Shown here piece after piece: positions 35,433-46,773 of a DNA stretch of 64,000 nucleotides. Below the pieces are notes generated by a model. That model was given only the letters and a program-made list of their open reading frames with translations, had not been told where the DNA came from and made no database searches. Position numbers and translations under genes: made by a program. Each line of letters opens with the position of its first letter. Position 1 is the stretch's first letter. The stretch is from assembly GCF_003086295.3 (NCBI RefSeq), contig NC_092046.1:108851363-108915362 (forward strand), written 5' to 3'. This DNA comes from Arachis hypogaea (lineage: Eukaryota > Streptophyta > Magnoliopsida > Fabales > Fabaceae).

Positions 35433-36578
35433 GCATCTTCCTTCACAATACTCAATGGGACATTGTATCGACGAGGATATACTCGCCCCCTACTCAAATG
35501 CCTCAACAAGTCAGAAGCTGACATAGCATTAGCAGAAACACATGAAGGAATCTGTGGCACACATACAGGAGCTCGGAGCCTAGCATCAAAGATCCTCCGA
35601 GCTGGATTCTTTTGGCCGACTTTGAAACAGGACAGCCAACAAAAAATCAGGTCATGCCAGAATTGCCAAAGACACGCACCACTGATACACATACCTGCCG
35701 AGCATATGCATCATTCAGACATCAGCTGGCCATTTAACCAATGGGGTTTGGATATACTCGGGCCGTTCCCTACGGCACCGGGCCAGGTAAAATTTCTTAT
35801 TGTCGGCATTGATTATTTCTCCAAATGGGTGGAAGCCCAACCTTTAGCAAAAATAAAATCTCAACAAATGATTTCATTCGTTTGGAAAACCATTATTTGC
35901 CGTTTCGGCATACCTCAACATATCACAACTGACAATGGTCGCCAGTTTGCCGATCAGAAGTTTCAATCTTTTTTGCAGAATCTCAAAATAAACCAACACT
36001 TCGCCTCTGTTGAACATCCTCAAACGAACGGACTAGCTGAGGCCGCAAATAAGGTCATCCTGCATGCACTAAAGAAAAAGCTAGATGACGCTAAAGGACT
36101 GTGGGCCGAACTAATACCTGAAGTCCTTTGGGGATACAACACCACCCCACAAACATCAACAAAAGAAACGCCATTCAGGCTGGTATACGGATCGGAAGCC
36201 ATGATCCCCCTGGAGATCTCCCAGAACTCAATCCAAACTTACATCGACAATCAAGACGAAGCTCGGAGATCCGAGCTGGACATCATCGAAGAAGTAAGGG
36301 ACATCGCCGCCTTGAAGCAACGCGCGGCCCAGCAAGCAATTGCAAGACAATACAACAAGTCGGTCAGAAGTAGATCATTCGTCAAAGGAGACTTAGTCCT
36401 CCGCAAAACCGAAACTGCTCGGAAACCACCAACACATGGAAAGCTCGCAGCCAATTGGGACGGTCCATACCGAGTATCACAAGTACTCGGTCAAGGAGCA
36501 TACAAGCTAGAATCACTAGATGGTAAACTCATGCCTAATACATGGAATGTGTCTTCCTTAAAGAAATTTTATAGTTAA
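35433..36578 (+). pseudogene. Tat pol, integrase
   Basis: The frame continues after the TAA. The zinc-binding HHCC domain has HEGICGTHTGARS and CQNCQRH. The catalytic core shows WGLDILGPFP (Asp), TTDNGRQF (Asp) and EHPQTNGLAEAANK (Glu). The C-terminal GPY-like region reads GKLAANWDGPYRVSQVLGQGAYKL and ends NTWNVSSLKKFYS at 36576. There is no chromodomain, as expected for Tat. The domain is intact except for the upstream stops. A MuLV-like linker between aRNH and integrase (35280-35440) contains no recognised motif. Confidence 0.93.
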
Positions 36579-37010
36579 AAGACAGGGACAGGCTTGTACT
36601 CTTTTTCCTACTACCAAGATTTTATCCCAAAGGGTTTTGCTTGGAGAGGTTTTAACGAGGCTAGCCTACCTGCACCTTTGTATTCAAAAGGTTCATAAAG
36701 ACTCCGAATATATAGGAGGCAAATATTATCTTCTTTATCAAATAACTATACGACTGATATTATCAATCCAACATAACTCTATCAATACAGCTCAGACAAA
36801 GCCCAATACATGTCTAAGCTACAACCTGCAATTATCAGATAACAAAAAAAATACCAATAAGCTCGGAACACTTTCCGACGAATAACAAACAGCTTTTATA
36901 AAAAGCGTCACATTCAAAATTCAAACAAGTCAAATTCAACAAAGTTCAAACCAAACAAACTAACTATTACATATGCAAAATAAATTCAAATAAGTTTCTA
37001 ACAAAACACA
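36579..37010. other. Non-coding 3' region of Tat element
   Basis: The region between the pol stop and the stop of the antisense gene holds no supported gene. It may contain both convergent 3' ends. Confidence 0.6.
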
Positions 37011-38885
37011 TTAAACATTATCGGCTTCATCTTCTGCATCGCCATCATCTTCGATTAGTTGACCATCTCGAACTATCTTTCTAGGATCCATGCCAGAGAG
37101 ATCGGCATCCGGAGCCAAAAACTTAACCTGCAACCTTGCCCTTTCAAACCCTTCAACAAATGAATCTAATATCTCATCCGCCTTTTTCTTCTCCATCTCC
37201 TTAAATTGAGTAGTAAGCTCAATCAGACGAGTTTGCATGTTCACCAGATCACTTTCCTTTTTCTTCAAATTTTCCACATCTTTAGAGTAACTTTCTTTAG
37301 TTTCCTTCAACAACTTCTTGGTCTCAGTCAAACGCGCTTGAAGCTCAGCAGCAACACTCTTACTCTTCACCAACTCCTCCTTCAAAACAGAAACCTCTCC
37401 TTTCTCTGCAACAACCCTCTTATTTTTCAACTCTTGGCTACGCCCAAGACTTGCAAGGCGCAGACCAACAACCTAAAGAAAGACATAAAACCATAATTCA
37501 TAACACTCCTAGAGGAAGAGTAAGGAAAAACCAATAGGTCATTACCTGCATATACTGCCCAATAGCCATGTCCCCGACTTCCTTTGCAAGAGTAACATCA
37601 GCCGACGACTGACAATACTCGTCCACCACAGCCATATAAGGATACTCCTTTTCCCACACCGAAAATGCCTCACTTTGTTCAGAAATTTCATGAAGCCTTT
37701 TTTGATTACCCATAAAAGCCTGTATCTCTTCCAGAGGAACCCCTACTTCCTTATCATCAGAATCATCAGACAAATCAACAAGGTCAGACTTCTTTCTTTT
37801 CTTCGCAATCACTTTCCTCCGACCTTGACGAGGCTGCGTAACCTCGCCGGCACCAGCAACTTTCTCAGCATTAGACGACGATACCTCCTTCTCCAGATTC
37901 TTATTCTTGAAGCGCGTCCTCAGAGACGCAGCTGAAACACCAGGGTATTTACCACCTGCGAAAACAAAACAACATCAGAAATATGACAAGAAGCAATAAA
38001 GACCTTAGAAGCAACCCTATAACTCACCCAAATAGGCTACCACAGTATCTTTATCCTCCTCCCAATTCAGAAGCTCATACATTGAAATTAGGTCTCCCCG
38101 ACCGATATTTTCAACAAGAAACTCAATCACACAAACATTCCTCGGGGAGATAACCTCAGAACCGAGTATATTTTGAGGTTCCGAACACCAATACAACGGG
38201 AATTTCTCAGCCAGATTTTCATCTACAGAAAACGGAAAATCTTTTTCCAAAGCCCTAACCTTTAAATACATCTATTTGAAATCTTTAAAAGAAGATTTGT
38301 ACAATTTGAAAATGCCAAAACCAGGGGTGCTATTGAAGTTTATCCAACCACCTTTCCACACCCCTTTGGCTTGAAATAAAGAAAAGAAAAGGTCAACAAA
38401 TGGCACCACTTCCAGAAACTCCATTAAAATTTCAAAGGAACGAAGAAACGCCCACCCATTTGGATGAAGCTGCGACGGAGCGTAGTTTAACTGCCTCAAG
38501 ACCTGACATTCGAAATCAGTGAAAGTTAACCTAACTCTCAACTCCTCAAGAACGCAGCTGTGCATATAGAAAAATTCAAACCCTCTGCCCCGGTGATAAA
38601 CCCTATCATTAACACTACAGGGCAGTAACTCAACCCCAACCCCAGAATTCTGCCTCACCACCCTACTAGCATCCACCTCCTTAACAGCAGCTTCATCACA
38701 GAACAGTGACACCCGAGACCTCACGTCATCCCCAACCCAATCATAAGACCAGTCTATTTCACCTTTCTTCTCCTTCTCAAACCCCATCAGAAACAGTAAA
38801 CAAACATGCAACCAAGAAATACAAAGGGATGAGAGAAGAAACGAATTAGAAGAACACAAACCTAACCATACCTCTCTTGCTCATT
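37011..38885 (-). pseudogene. Antisense multi-exon gene of Tat element (putative gypsy-type transposon protein)
   Basis: Three exons read on the opposite strand to gag-pol: about 38859 (or a tiny exon from ATG at 38885) to 38028, 37955-37546, and 37472-37011. Donors GG|GTGAGT and GCAG|GTAATG and acceptors TTCGCAG|G and TTTAG|G join in phase by eye. Exon 1 contains LNYAPSQLHPNGWAFLRSFEIL and FFSLFQAKGVWKGGWINF, the hallmark of the domain Pfam lists as a putative gypsy-type transposon family (from memory). Exons 2-3 are acidic/basic (KKRKKSDLVDLSDDSDDKE), then a long coiled coil. One in-frame TAG at 38272-38274 breaks exon 1. Function unknown; antisense genes in this place are known in Tat elements. 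I estimate roughly 560 residues. Confidence 0.72.
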
Positions 38886-39216
38886 CTCCACACAAGAAGC
38901 AGAAAACCAAAAACGCCCAAAATTCCAATCAGCAGAAACAATTAATCGCAAACAAAAAAACGTTCCAAATATCAACCCTGCCTCAGTCACATCAAACGGC
39001 GAAAAGAGCATTGGAAACCATCAAAATATTAATGAAGCTCCCACTCCTTCTCTCTCCTGAATAAAAAGCGCGCACAATTTCCCACGTGGCACAGATGGGA
39101 AGTTACTTTAATGAAGTACGTTGAACTGGGGGCTCACTCAGTAACCCACTTTTACCGAGTTATAACTCATCACAAAAGCTCAACCTGCTTCATTAAAAAA
39201 CTTCCCTCAGGCTAAG
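38886..39216. other. Upstream/promoter region of the antisense gene
   Basis: The 330 bp between the antisense start and the PPT have no ORF. The antisense gene must be driven from here or from the adjacent 3' LTR. I see no clear TATA box. Confidence 0.4.
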
Positions 39217-39227
39217 CTTGGGGGCTG
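39217..39227 (+). promoter_or_regulatory. Polypurine tract of Tat element
   Basis: CTTGGGGGCTG lies directly before the 3' LTR. The 20-nt hairpin seen before the PPTs of the other families is absent here. Confidence 0.75.
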
Positions 39228-39673
39228 TGACATGGTCACCATTAATACGAGCTATAACTCGACCTCATAACCGTTACTGACCGTCGCCATAACTCGCCAT
39301 TTGCCGTTATTGCTCGGCCCTTATGAGCTATAACTCGGTGGCGTTATTATTATCATAACCGACGTCCCAAACGGTAAGATAAAATCGGTTACGAAACCAA
39401 TTTTATCACCTAGAATGTAACGGACGAATATATATATCTATAAAAGAAAGGTAAAGTATCTTTTTTAAGGGACAATTCTGAACTTGACACCATAACTGAC
39501 TTAAGCATTGGAGTGCCTTTGCAGGTACACTCCCCCTCTTTGTATTGCTCGCACTCTCGCACCTACAGCGAACATAAGGAGCTCGGACTCTGAGGAGCAG
39601 GCGTTTAACCTTACAGCACATAGCTCGGCTGATCTCGAGGAGTTGAAGCCGACCTATTTCCCAGACAAGATCA
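39228..39673 (+). repeat. 3' LTR of Tat element (446 bp)
   Basis: It matches the 5' LTR from TGACATGG to AAGATCA with about ten differences, mostly transitions (for example actcggtctc versus actcgacctc), plus a one-base insertion near 39659. Confidence 0.93.
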
Positions 39674-39913
39674 AATATGAACGAAGAATAAGGATCTGAA
39701 CGAAAAATTGAAATTAACACAAATGGAGATGATATTATTTTTATTTATATGAAATGCATACAATAAGTTAAGAAGTGAAAAGAAATAAAATATTAATACT
39801 TTAAGAAGAAAAACAAAAGGTAAAGTGATTAGCTCAGGGACTCCTTCGCTTCCGCGCTCTCTGAAGTTTTTGGGCAAGCTTCATAGCTATTGCATCCATC
39901 ACCAATGTAGGTG
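39674..39913. other. Pre-insertion sequence between Tat element and LINE, with a small exon-like frame
   Basis: On the minus strand 39834-39905 reads LVMDAIAMKLAQKLQRARKR then RSP and a stop, directly downstream of the LINE poly(A). It looks like a basic C-terminal exon of some gene or transposase but I do not recognise it. The rest is AT-rich. Confidence 0.3.
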
Positions 39914-41473
39914 TTTTTTTTTTTGCTCAAATAACCATTCATTTCTTTCCTTCCACAAACTCTAACACAAACTAGCAATCTTTTTCATACTCCTTTGTAC
40001 TCTTCCGTTTATAACTTTTGTCCAACCTTTGAATTCACCAAGTAACAAAATTAGGAAGCAGTAGCTCAACTTCTTCAACGTACACAAGAGATACTGTAGT
40101 CCAGGCTAAAGTTGATAGTGGACATTTCAAAATGTAGTGCATGACTGATGTATCTTTAGATGATATCTATTACAAGTTGGCAATGTTGATGAAAAAATTT
40201 GTTAAATGAGTTCAAGCACATAAATTCTTTTATATACAGCTCTCCAAATGAAAATTTACATTTTTAAAAAGTTTTCAGATTACAAATAGAGTTCCATAAC
40301 TTCTGATTTTGTAGCAGATGGGAGCATTACTCAATGGGTGGGAGTCAGAAGCCATAAGCAATTTGATACCTGGATGTGACATCGTAAGTTCCATATTTGT
40401 TCCATGCCCAACTCCACGAATCATGCCCAGAACCATTAATCGGAGTGGCTAGAATTCTGCCTACCATTTCAGATGGGAAAGTGTTTTCAATTAAGGTTCG
40501 ATTCCATCTCGTTTCTTCATTGATCAAATCTTTGACCTGATAGACATTTGAGTTGTTTATACTTGTACTATTGATCATAAAAGGATAAGATGAATGAAGC
40601 CATGGATCATTGAAAATTCGAATATTGTCTCTAGCACCTATACTCCATCTTAGACCCTTTTCTAGAACTATTTTTCCTTCTAGTAGCAAGCTCTGCCAAC
40701 CTTAAGATGATTGAGATCCCTATTCCCCATTCAATAGCAATGAATGAGATTTAGTAATAACTCTCCAACATTGTTTTCCAAGCAAAGCCAAATTGTGAGC
40801 CCTTAAGTCTTTGAATCCTAGTCCACCTTCTCTCTTTGGTCTCGTCATTGTTTCTCAGTTGATCCAAGACATTCTACGCTCTTCACCTTTTTGGCCCCAC
40901 CAGAATTGATTTAGGATTCAGTGAACATCATCTAATAGAGTGTTAGGGAGTTTAAAGCATGATAACATATACACCGGGACAGCCTCTCCTACTGCTTTGA
41001 TGAGCACGTGTCTCCCTTCGGCAGAAAGGAGGTTTCTCTTCCAATACTAAGCTTTCCTTTGGAATATCTCCTTTATTTTCCCAAATGTCACCTTTTTTTA
41101 TCTTTGCACTATTGAAGATAATCCAAGGTATTTATCTTGAGTTCCTATGTGTTCTATATTCATAACTTCTGCTAACTGTACTCTGAGATGCTGAGGAGTG
41201 TTATTGCTAAAGAATAATGCTGACTTATGTAAATTGACTTTTTGATCACTCACTTTTTAATATTGCAAGAGCATTGAAAGAATGTTTTGATAAGAGTCCA
41301 AGGAAGCCTTGTTGAATAGAATAGAGTCATCTATAAAAAGTAAGTGATTGACTGATGGGCTTCTTCTGTTAATTTGAATTCCTTGGATTATACTATTTTG
41401 TTCTGGCTTATATAGCATAAAGGAAAGACGTTCAACACAAATAAGAAATAGATAAGGTGATAAGGAGTCTCCT
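39914..41473 (-). mobile_element. LINE (L1-type) retrotransposon, 5'-truncated and degenerate
   Basis: The minus strand carries the C-terminal half of a LINE reverse transcriptase. It begins inside motif GDSLSPYLFLICVERLS (41470) and continues with the catalytic block LLFIDDSILF (the family usually has FADD), LHKSALFFSNNTP and KYLG, the thumb with LIKAVGEAVPVYMLSCF and FWWG, then GLGFKDLRAHNLALLGKQ. An intact frame at 40345-40689 covers RWSIGARDNIRIFNDPWL. After it the zinc-binding zf-RVT region is frame-shifted. A run of 11 T on plus (39914-39924) is the poly(A) tail. The 5' part is replaced by the LTR piece at 41474. Confidence 0.85.
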
Positions 41474-42551
41474 TGATGCGTGAGTATATTGTACCCTTTT
41501 TCTTATTATTTTTTAGTTATTTTTAGTTAGATTTTATTTAGTTTTACTTGATTTCAGTGTAACAATTCTCTTTGGATGCTACTTTGAGTTGTTTTAGTAT
41601 TTTTATGATTTCAGGTTAAATTCGAAGCAATTTGGCAGAGTTATGAGCTGAAAAGGAGAAGCTGGAAGCACCCCCTGGGCCCTAAACGCTTCAGTAAGGC
41701 TCCAAATCCAGCAACGTCCCTGTCCCTATAGGGTGTTAAACATCCATCTGTGTTTAGCGCTAAGCCTTGGCGTCTGAATTCACCCTTTTTGTGCATCTTC
41801 AAGTGGATTTAGCATTTATTAGTTATATTTTATTTTTTTTATAGTTTTTATTTACAAATAATATCTTTTAATTTTAGGGTTTAATATTTTACTTTATTTC
41901 TGAATCAAAATTAGGAGATATAAAAGGAGAAAGATTCTCCCTTTTAGAGGATTCGAACATTCTCTCTTCCACACTTTTCGGAACCCTAGTTTTCTTTGTA
42001 AGTCATGAGCCACTAAACCTCTGCTTTTCTATTTTAATTACTGTATTGATTTAGTTTCAAGGATTGTTTATGTTCTTAATTTTATGTATCTGGGTGGAAC
42101 GAGAGTATGACCTTTATTCTACATGAGTTCTTATGATTCTTGAGAGAGTTATCTTGCTTGAACAACAGATTGAAAATAAATTCCCCCTAAATTGTTAATT
42201 ACATGACCTAATTGGGATATGTAACATATAATCCTGTTAGCTTTGGGTAATTAGGTTTTTTGTGGCCATAAACTAGTTTTGCACTTAACCCTCTAATCAG
42301 AATTAAGTGACCATGACAGTGGTGATTAATGAAGGTTAGAGAAAAATAAATCACTAAGAGATTATGGTTTAGTTAATTACAGTTTTCTAGCGAATGAATC
42401 ATGCATTGTTAAATTAGTTGGTGAGAAATTTTAATCCAAAAAAGTAAACATCTCCAAAGCTTTAACTGTTTTCTCTCACTGTTTTTATACCAAACCCTTT
42501 ATTTGCTTTCTTTATGCTTTTGATTATTGCTTTATGCGTTTTCAAGAACAA
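41474..42551 (+). repeat. LTR fragment related to 3949-5323
   Basis: It starts TGATGCGTGAGTATATTG exactly where the LINE frame breaks and shares ordered blocks with the copy in the MULE (gcaacttggcagag-like, gaaccctagttttct, gggtggaacg, gaacaacag, ccctctaat). It ends without a clear terminus where a Tekay-type LTR begins, so it is truncated. Confidence 0.65.
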
Positions 42552-43771
42552 TGGTGATGACTGGTGATGCTTTGAGGTCGGTGGACTTGTTGGATGTGGA
42601 TAGTGTGCCAGGCACTATATCCTTGGAGTGATTTATGATGAAATAGATGTTGTTGTTATTTTTCTTCTCTGCCGCAAGAGTGTGCTAGGCACTATATCCT
42701 CAGAATGAGCATGCAAGTGTGCTAGGCACTATATCCTCAGAACAAAAGTGTGCCAGGCGCTATATCCTCGGACGTGGCAGAAAGGCGACATCCGGAAGGA
42801 TGTGTCGGGTTGGCATTCATAGACTGACAAGTGATATCACGAGCCAATAGGATAGGCATTCATCATGTGCATTTACTATGTATTTTTTTTGCTTTGCCTA
42901 ATTGCATCTCTTGCCTAAATGAATAATATGCTTATTTGCTAGTTGTTTTACTTGCTGTACATGTATATTACTCGTGATTTACTTGCTTGTATTACTTGTG
43001 ATTGTCTGGTGCTGAGGAGGTAGGCAGGTGGTGGCGATGGGATTGCACGGAGGTTAGGTTGGTGAAGGTTATGGGATACAGTAGTGTGATTAGTATTAGT
43101 TAGAATTCTCCTAAGTTTAGATAACCCGGTCTATGTTTTAAGTTCTTTATTTATTTAATTTATTCTAAACTTGAATATCCGTATCTGATGTGAAGTTTTA
43201 GGATTGCCTTCAGCGTCCTGGAGCCTTACATCTTACATATTGGACACTGTTACCATACTGAGAACCTTCGGTTCTCATTCCATACTTTGTTGTTGCTTTC
43301 TCAGATGCAGGTCGCAACCCACCTCGGTGAGTTGCTTTGATGGTGACAGAGCAGAGGATCCTGGATATGTTTTGGAGTCTTTTTGATTATTTGTTTGTTC
43401 CACACACTTTTGTATTTACTTATGCCTAGAGGCTTATTCTGAGAGAAAATCTTGTATAAGCTGTTTTTAACTTTTAGATTTCTGTATGGTCTGTATATAG
43501 CTAGCTGGCTTAAACTCCGTGGGCCGAGGCTAGATCCTTATACTCTAATATTTTGTTATATTATATCTTTTCTTGTGTGTTAAGTTAGTAGCTTCGTGTG
43601 TACGTTCTGTGCTTTTCAACTCCTGTTTTTAAGTTGTATCCTTCATCGGGCTTCTAAAATATATTACTTCTTCTATATATATTAGATGTATAAACTTTAG
43701 ACTTGTTGTAACCTTTGATTAACCTTTACTTTACGGCGTGAGGTAAGGCTTAGGGTAATTAGGGTGTCACA
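42552..43771 (+). repeat. Tekay/Del-type LTR, 3' part
   Basis: The sequence ends AGGGTGTCACA, like the GGGTGTTACA ends of Tekay LTRs, and carries the typical ggttggcattcatagactgacaag (shown in part) and ggaggtaggcaggtgg zones. Four diverged copies of GTGTGCYAGGCRCTATATCC lie at about 42606, 42678, 42717 and 42747. No ORF is supported. Confidence 0.65.
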
Positions 43772-43795
43772 TTTAGCTTCTAGACTATATTACTT

Positions 43796-43837
<42 letters not shown>

Positions 43838-43878
43838 TTAAACTTGTCGTAACCTTTGATTAACCCTGCGAGGTAAGG
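43772..43878 (+). repeat. Local duplicate of the Tekay-type LTR end
   Basis: The segment repeats 43649-43745 (agcttctagactatattacttcttatat, then aaactttaaacttgtcgtaacc, parts shown) with an expanded TA run at 43799-43833. It is then cut by the element at 43879. The remaining 17 bp of the copy are at 62916-62932. Confidence 0.75.
43799..43833. repeat. (TA)n microsatellite
   Basis: A 35-bp TA run; the parental copy at 43671 has only a few repeats, so it expanded after duplication. Confidence 0.9.
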
Positions 43879-44701
43879 TGACGAATGGACTTTTGCTAGT
43901 AAAGAATTTTTATAAAAATAATCGGTTGTAAGTATAGTTTCTAAACCAACAAAAATCCCTTCGTACACAAACTTTGGTTGTCACAAGTAACAAAACCCAA
44001 TAAAATTTATAACCGAAGTATTTAAACCTCGGGTCGTCTTCTCAAGGAATTGTAGGAAAGTATGATTTATTATTGGTTATGGAAAAGGTATGTTTTTGGG
44101 TTTTTGAAATAGGGAACAAGTAATTTAAATGGCAAGAAAAATAAATTAATAATTATAAAGAAAACTCTTGGCAAGATATGAGAACTAGAAATCCCATCCT
44201 GTTATCTTTATCAGGTGTGGTGAGAATTGTTTATCGCTCCCACTTAGTTAACCCTTACTAAATAAAGGAAAGTCAAGTAGACCAATCAATTTGATCCTCA
44301 AGGTCCTAGTCAACTCCTGTGAAAAGACTAGTTTTAGAGCGATCCAAATCAATCAGCGAGAATTCCAATTTTTGATCAACTGCTGAGTTTGATAACTTAA
44401 GTGTCACTAATTACTTAACCAAAGCCAAAAGGGAAAAAATCTAAATTATATTGAAAGTATCATAAATAGAATAAAATAATTATAAATCTGAAATACCTCA
44501 AATTATATTAAATAGAATATTCAAATCTAACATGGAAAGATTCATAAGCCAATTTGGCAACATAAATAATTAACAAGTAAAAGCATTAGAGTAACTAAAA
44601 GTAGAAGAGAAACATAGATTAAAGGAATATTGAACCTGGAATGGAGTAATAACCATAAAGTAAAAGAAATCCTAATTCTAAAACTTGAGAGAGAGGAGAG
44701 A

Positions 44702-44734
<33 letters not shown>

Positions 44735-45001
44735 AAACTACATCTAAAATCTAAAATTGTGAATTATGAATATTTGATGAAGTTGTCATTTATGAATAGA
44801 TTGATTCTCCCACTTTATAGGCTCTAATTTGTGTTTTCTGGGATGAAAACTGGGTCAAAAACAGCCTAAAAATTGCCCCCAGCGATTTCTGGTATGTACA
44901 GGTTGCTGCAAAGTCACGCGTTAGCGTCGTCCACGCGTTAGCGTGGATTGGGTTTTTGCCAGGTCACGCGTCCGCGTGATCCACGCGTGCGCGTCGCCTA
45001 G
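43879..45001 (-). repeat. 3' LTR (first piece) of the Athila-like element
   Basis: TGACGAATGGAC to CGTCGCCTAG. The last five bases, cctag, are one TSD copy of the nested element. It has a CT-rich microsatellite and an ACGCGT block at 44914-44993. Confidence 0.9.
44704..44733. repeat. (CT)n microsatellite in LTR
   Basis: A 30-bp CT run; the other LTRs have much shorter runs at the same place (about 2707 and 62198). Confidence 0.95.
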
Positions 45002-46735
45002 TGGTGCACGAAATTGTGATGTCCAGGCTCGAACCATTCCTGGCACGTGAGCAACTTGGTACGCGTAATAGTGATTACACATTCATAATTTGTCACAACT
45101 TCGATACAACTGACCAGCAAGTGCACTGGGTCGTCCAAGTAATACCTTACGTGAGTAAGGGTCGAATCCCAGGGAGATTGTTGGTATGAAGCAAGCTATG
45201 GTCACCTTGTAAATCTCAGTCAGGCGGATATAAAATAATTATGGATTTTTCGAATAATAATTAATAGAATAGGGATAGGAATACTTATGTAAATCATTGG
45301 TAGGAATTTCAGATAAGCGAATGGAGATGCTTTTCGTTCCTCTGAACCTCTGCTTTCCTGCTATCTTCATCCAATCCGTCTTACTCCTTTCCATGGCTGG
45401 CTTTATGTGATACATCACCACTGTCAATGGCTACTTTCGGTCATCTCACGGGAAAATGATCCAATGCCCTGTCACGGCACGGCTAATCGTCTGGAGGCAT
45501 CACCCTTGTCAATGGCTTCATCTTATCCTCTCAGTGAATAATATTCTCACGCACCCTGTCACGGCACGGCTATTCATCTGTCGGTTCTCGATCATGCCGG
45601 AATAGGATTTACTATCCTTTTGCGTCTGTCACTAACGCCCTGCAACCGCGAGTTCGGAGCTCGTCACAGTCATTCAATCATTGAATCCTACTCGGAATAC
45701 CACAGACAAGGTTTAGACCTTCCGGATTCTCTTGAATGCCGCCATCATTCTAGCTTGCGCCACGAAGATTCTGGTTAAGAGATCTAAGAGATATTCATTC
45801 TAGCTTATTTCATGTAGAACGGAAGTGTTTGTCAGGCACGTGTTCATAAGGGAGAAGGATGATGAGCGTCACACATAATCATCACCTTCATCACGTTCTT
45901 GGGTGCGAATGGATATCTTAGAAGAGAAATAAGAAGAATTGAATAGAAAATAGTAGTACTTTGCATTAATCTTTGAGGAACAGCAGAGCTCCACACCTTA
46001 ATCTATGGAGTGTAGAAACTCTACCGTTAAAAATACATAAGTGAAAGGTCCAGGCATGGCCGTGTGGCCAGCCCCCATGGTCTAAGAACAATGCGTTCAA
46101 AGATACCTAATACAATAGTAAAAGGTCCTATTTATAATAAACTAGCTACTAGGGTTTACATGAGTAAGTAATTGATGCATAAATCCACTTCCTGGGCCCA
46201 CTTGGTGTGTGTTTGGGCTGAGCCTGAGTGTTGCACGTGTAGAGGTTCTTCTTGGAGTTGAACGCCAGTATTTGTGCCAGTTTGGGCGTTCAGCTCTGGT
46301 TTTGGCTCCTTTTCTGGCGCTGGACGCCAGATTTGGGTAGGAAGCTGGCGTTGAACGCCAGTTTACGTCATCTATTCTTGGCCAAAGTATGAACTATCAA
46401 CATTGCTGGAAAGCCCTGGATGTCTACTTTCCAACACAATTGGAAGCGCGCCATTTCGAGTTCTGTAGCTCCAGAAAATCCACTTTGAGTGCAGGGAGGT
46501 CAGAATCCAACAGCATCAGCAGTCCTTCTTCCAGCTCTGAATCAGATTTTTGCTCAAGTCCCTCAATTTCAGCCAGAAAATTCCTGAAATCACAGAAAAA
46601 CACACAAACTCATAGTAAAGTCCAGAAATGTGAATTTAACATAAAAACTAATGAAAACATCCCTAAAAGTAACTAGATTCTACTAAAAACATACTAAAAA
46701 CAATGTCAAAAAGCGTATAAATTATCCGCTCATCA
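45002..46735 (-). repeat. 3' LTR of FIDEL/Feral-like element (1,734 bp)
   Basis: Plus ends are TGGTGCACGAAATTG and ATCCGCTCATCA. It contains a duplicated ccctgtcacggcacggct at 45465 and 45557 and three GGCGTT..AACGCC-type palindromes near 46258-46366. Confidence 0.95.
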
Positions 46736-46773
46736 CAACACCAAACTTTAATTGTTGCTTGTCCCCAAGCAAC
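46736..46773 (-). promoter_or_regulatory. Polypurine-tract region with upstream 20-nt hairpin
   Basis: In element sense GTTGCTTG-GGGA-CAAGCAAC (46773-46754) forms an 8-bp stem with a GGGA loop. It is followed by 18 nt ending AAAGTTTGGTGTTG, directly at the LTR. The tract is G/T/A rich and not a strict polypurine run, so the exact primer is uncertain. Confidence 0.75.

Larger units (their letters stand above)
30942..39673 (+). mobile_element. Tat-lineage Ty3/gypsy retrotransposon, full length (8,732 bp)
   Basis: Short LTRs of 445 and 446 bp, a perfect TSD aatat (30937-30941 and 39674-39678), a PBS, gag-protease, RT, two RNase H domains, integrase, a 2.6 kb 3' region with an antisense gene, and a PPT just before the 3' LTR. 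The extra archaeal-type RNase H between Ty3 RNase H and integrase and the long 3' region mark the Tat/Ogre lineage. About ten LTR differences are visible by eye, so the insertion is older than the Tekay one. One frameshift and three in-frame stops kill pol. Confidence 0.93.

Noticed and set aside
39227..39228. The 20-nt PPT hairpin in the Tat element
   Set aside because: I searched the 60 nt before 39228 and found no comparable stem at the 18-19 nt spacing.
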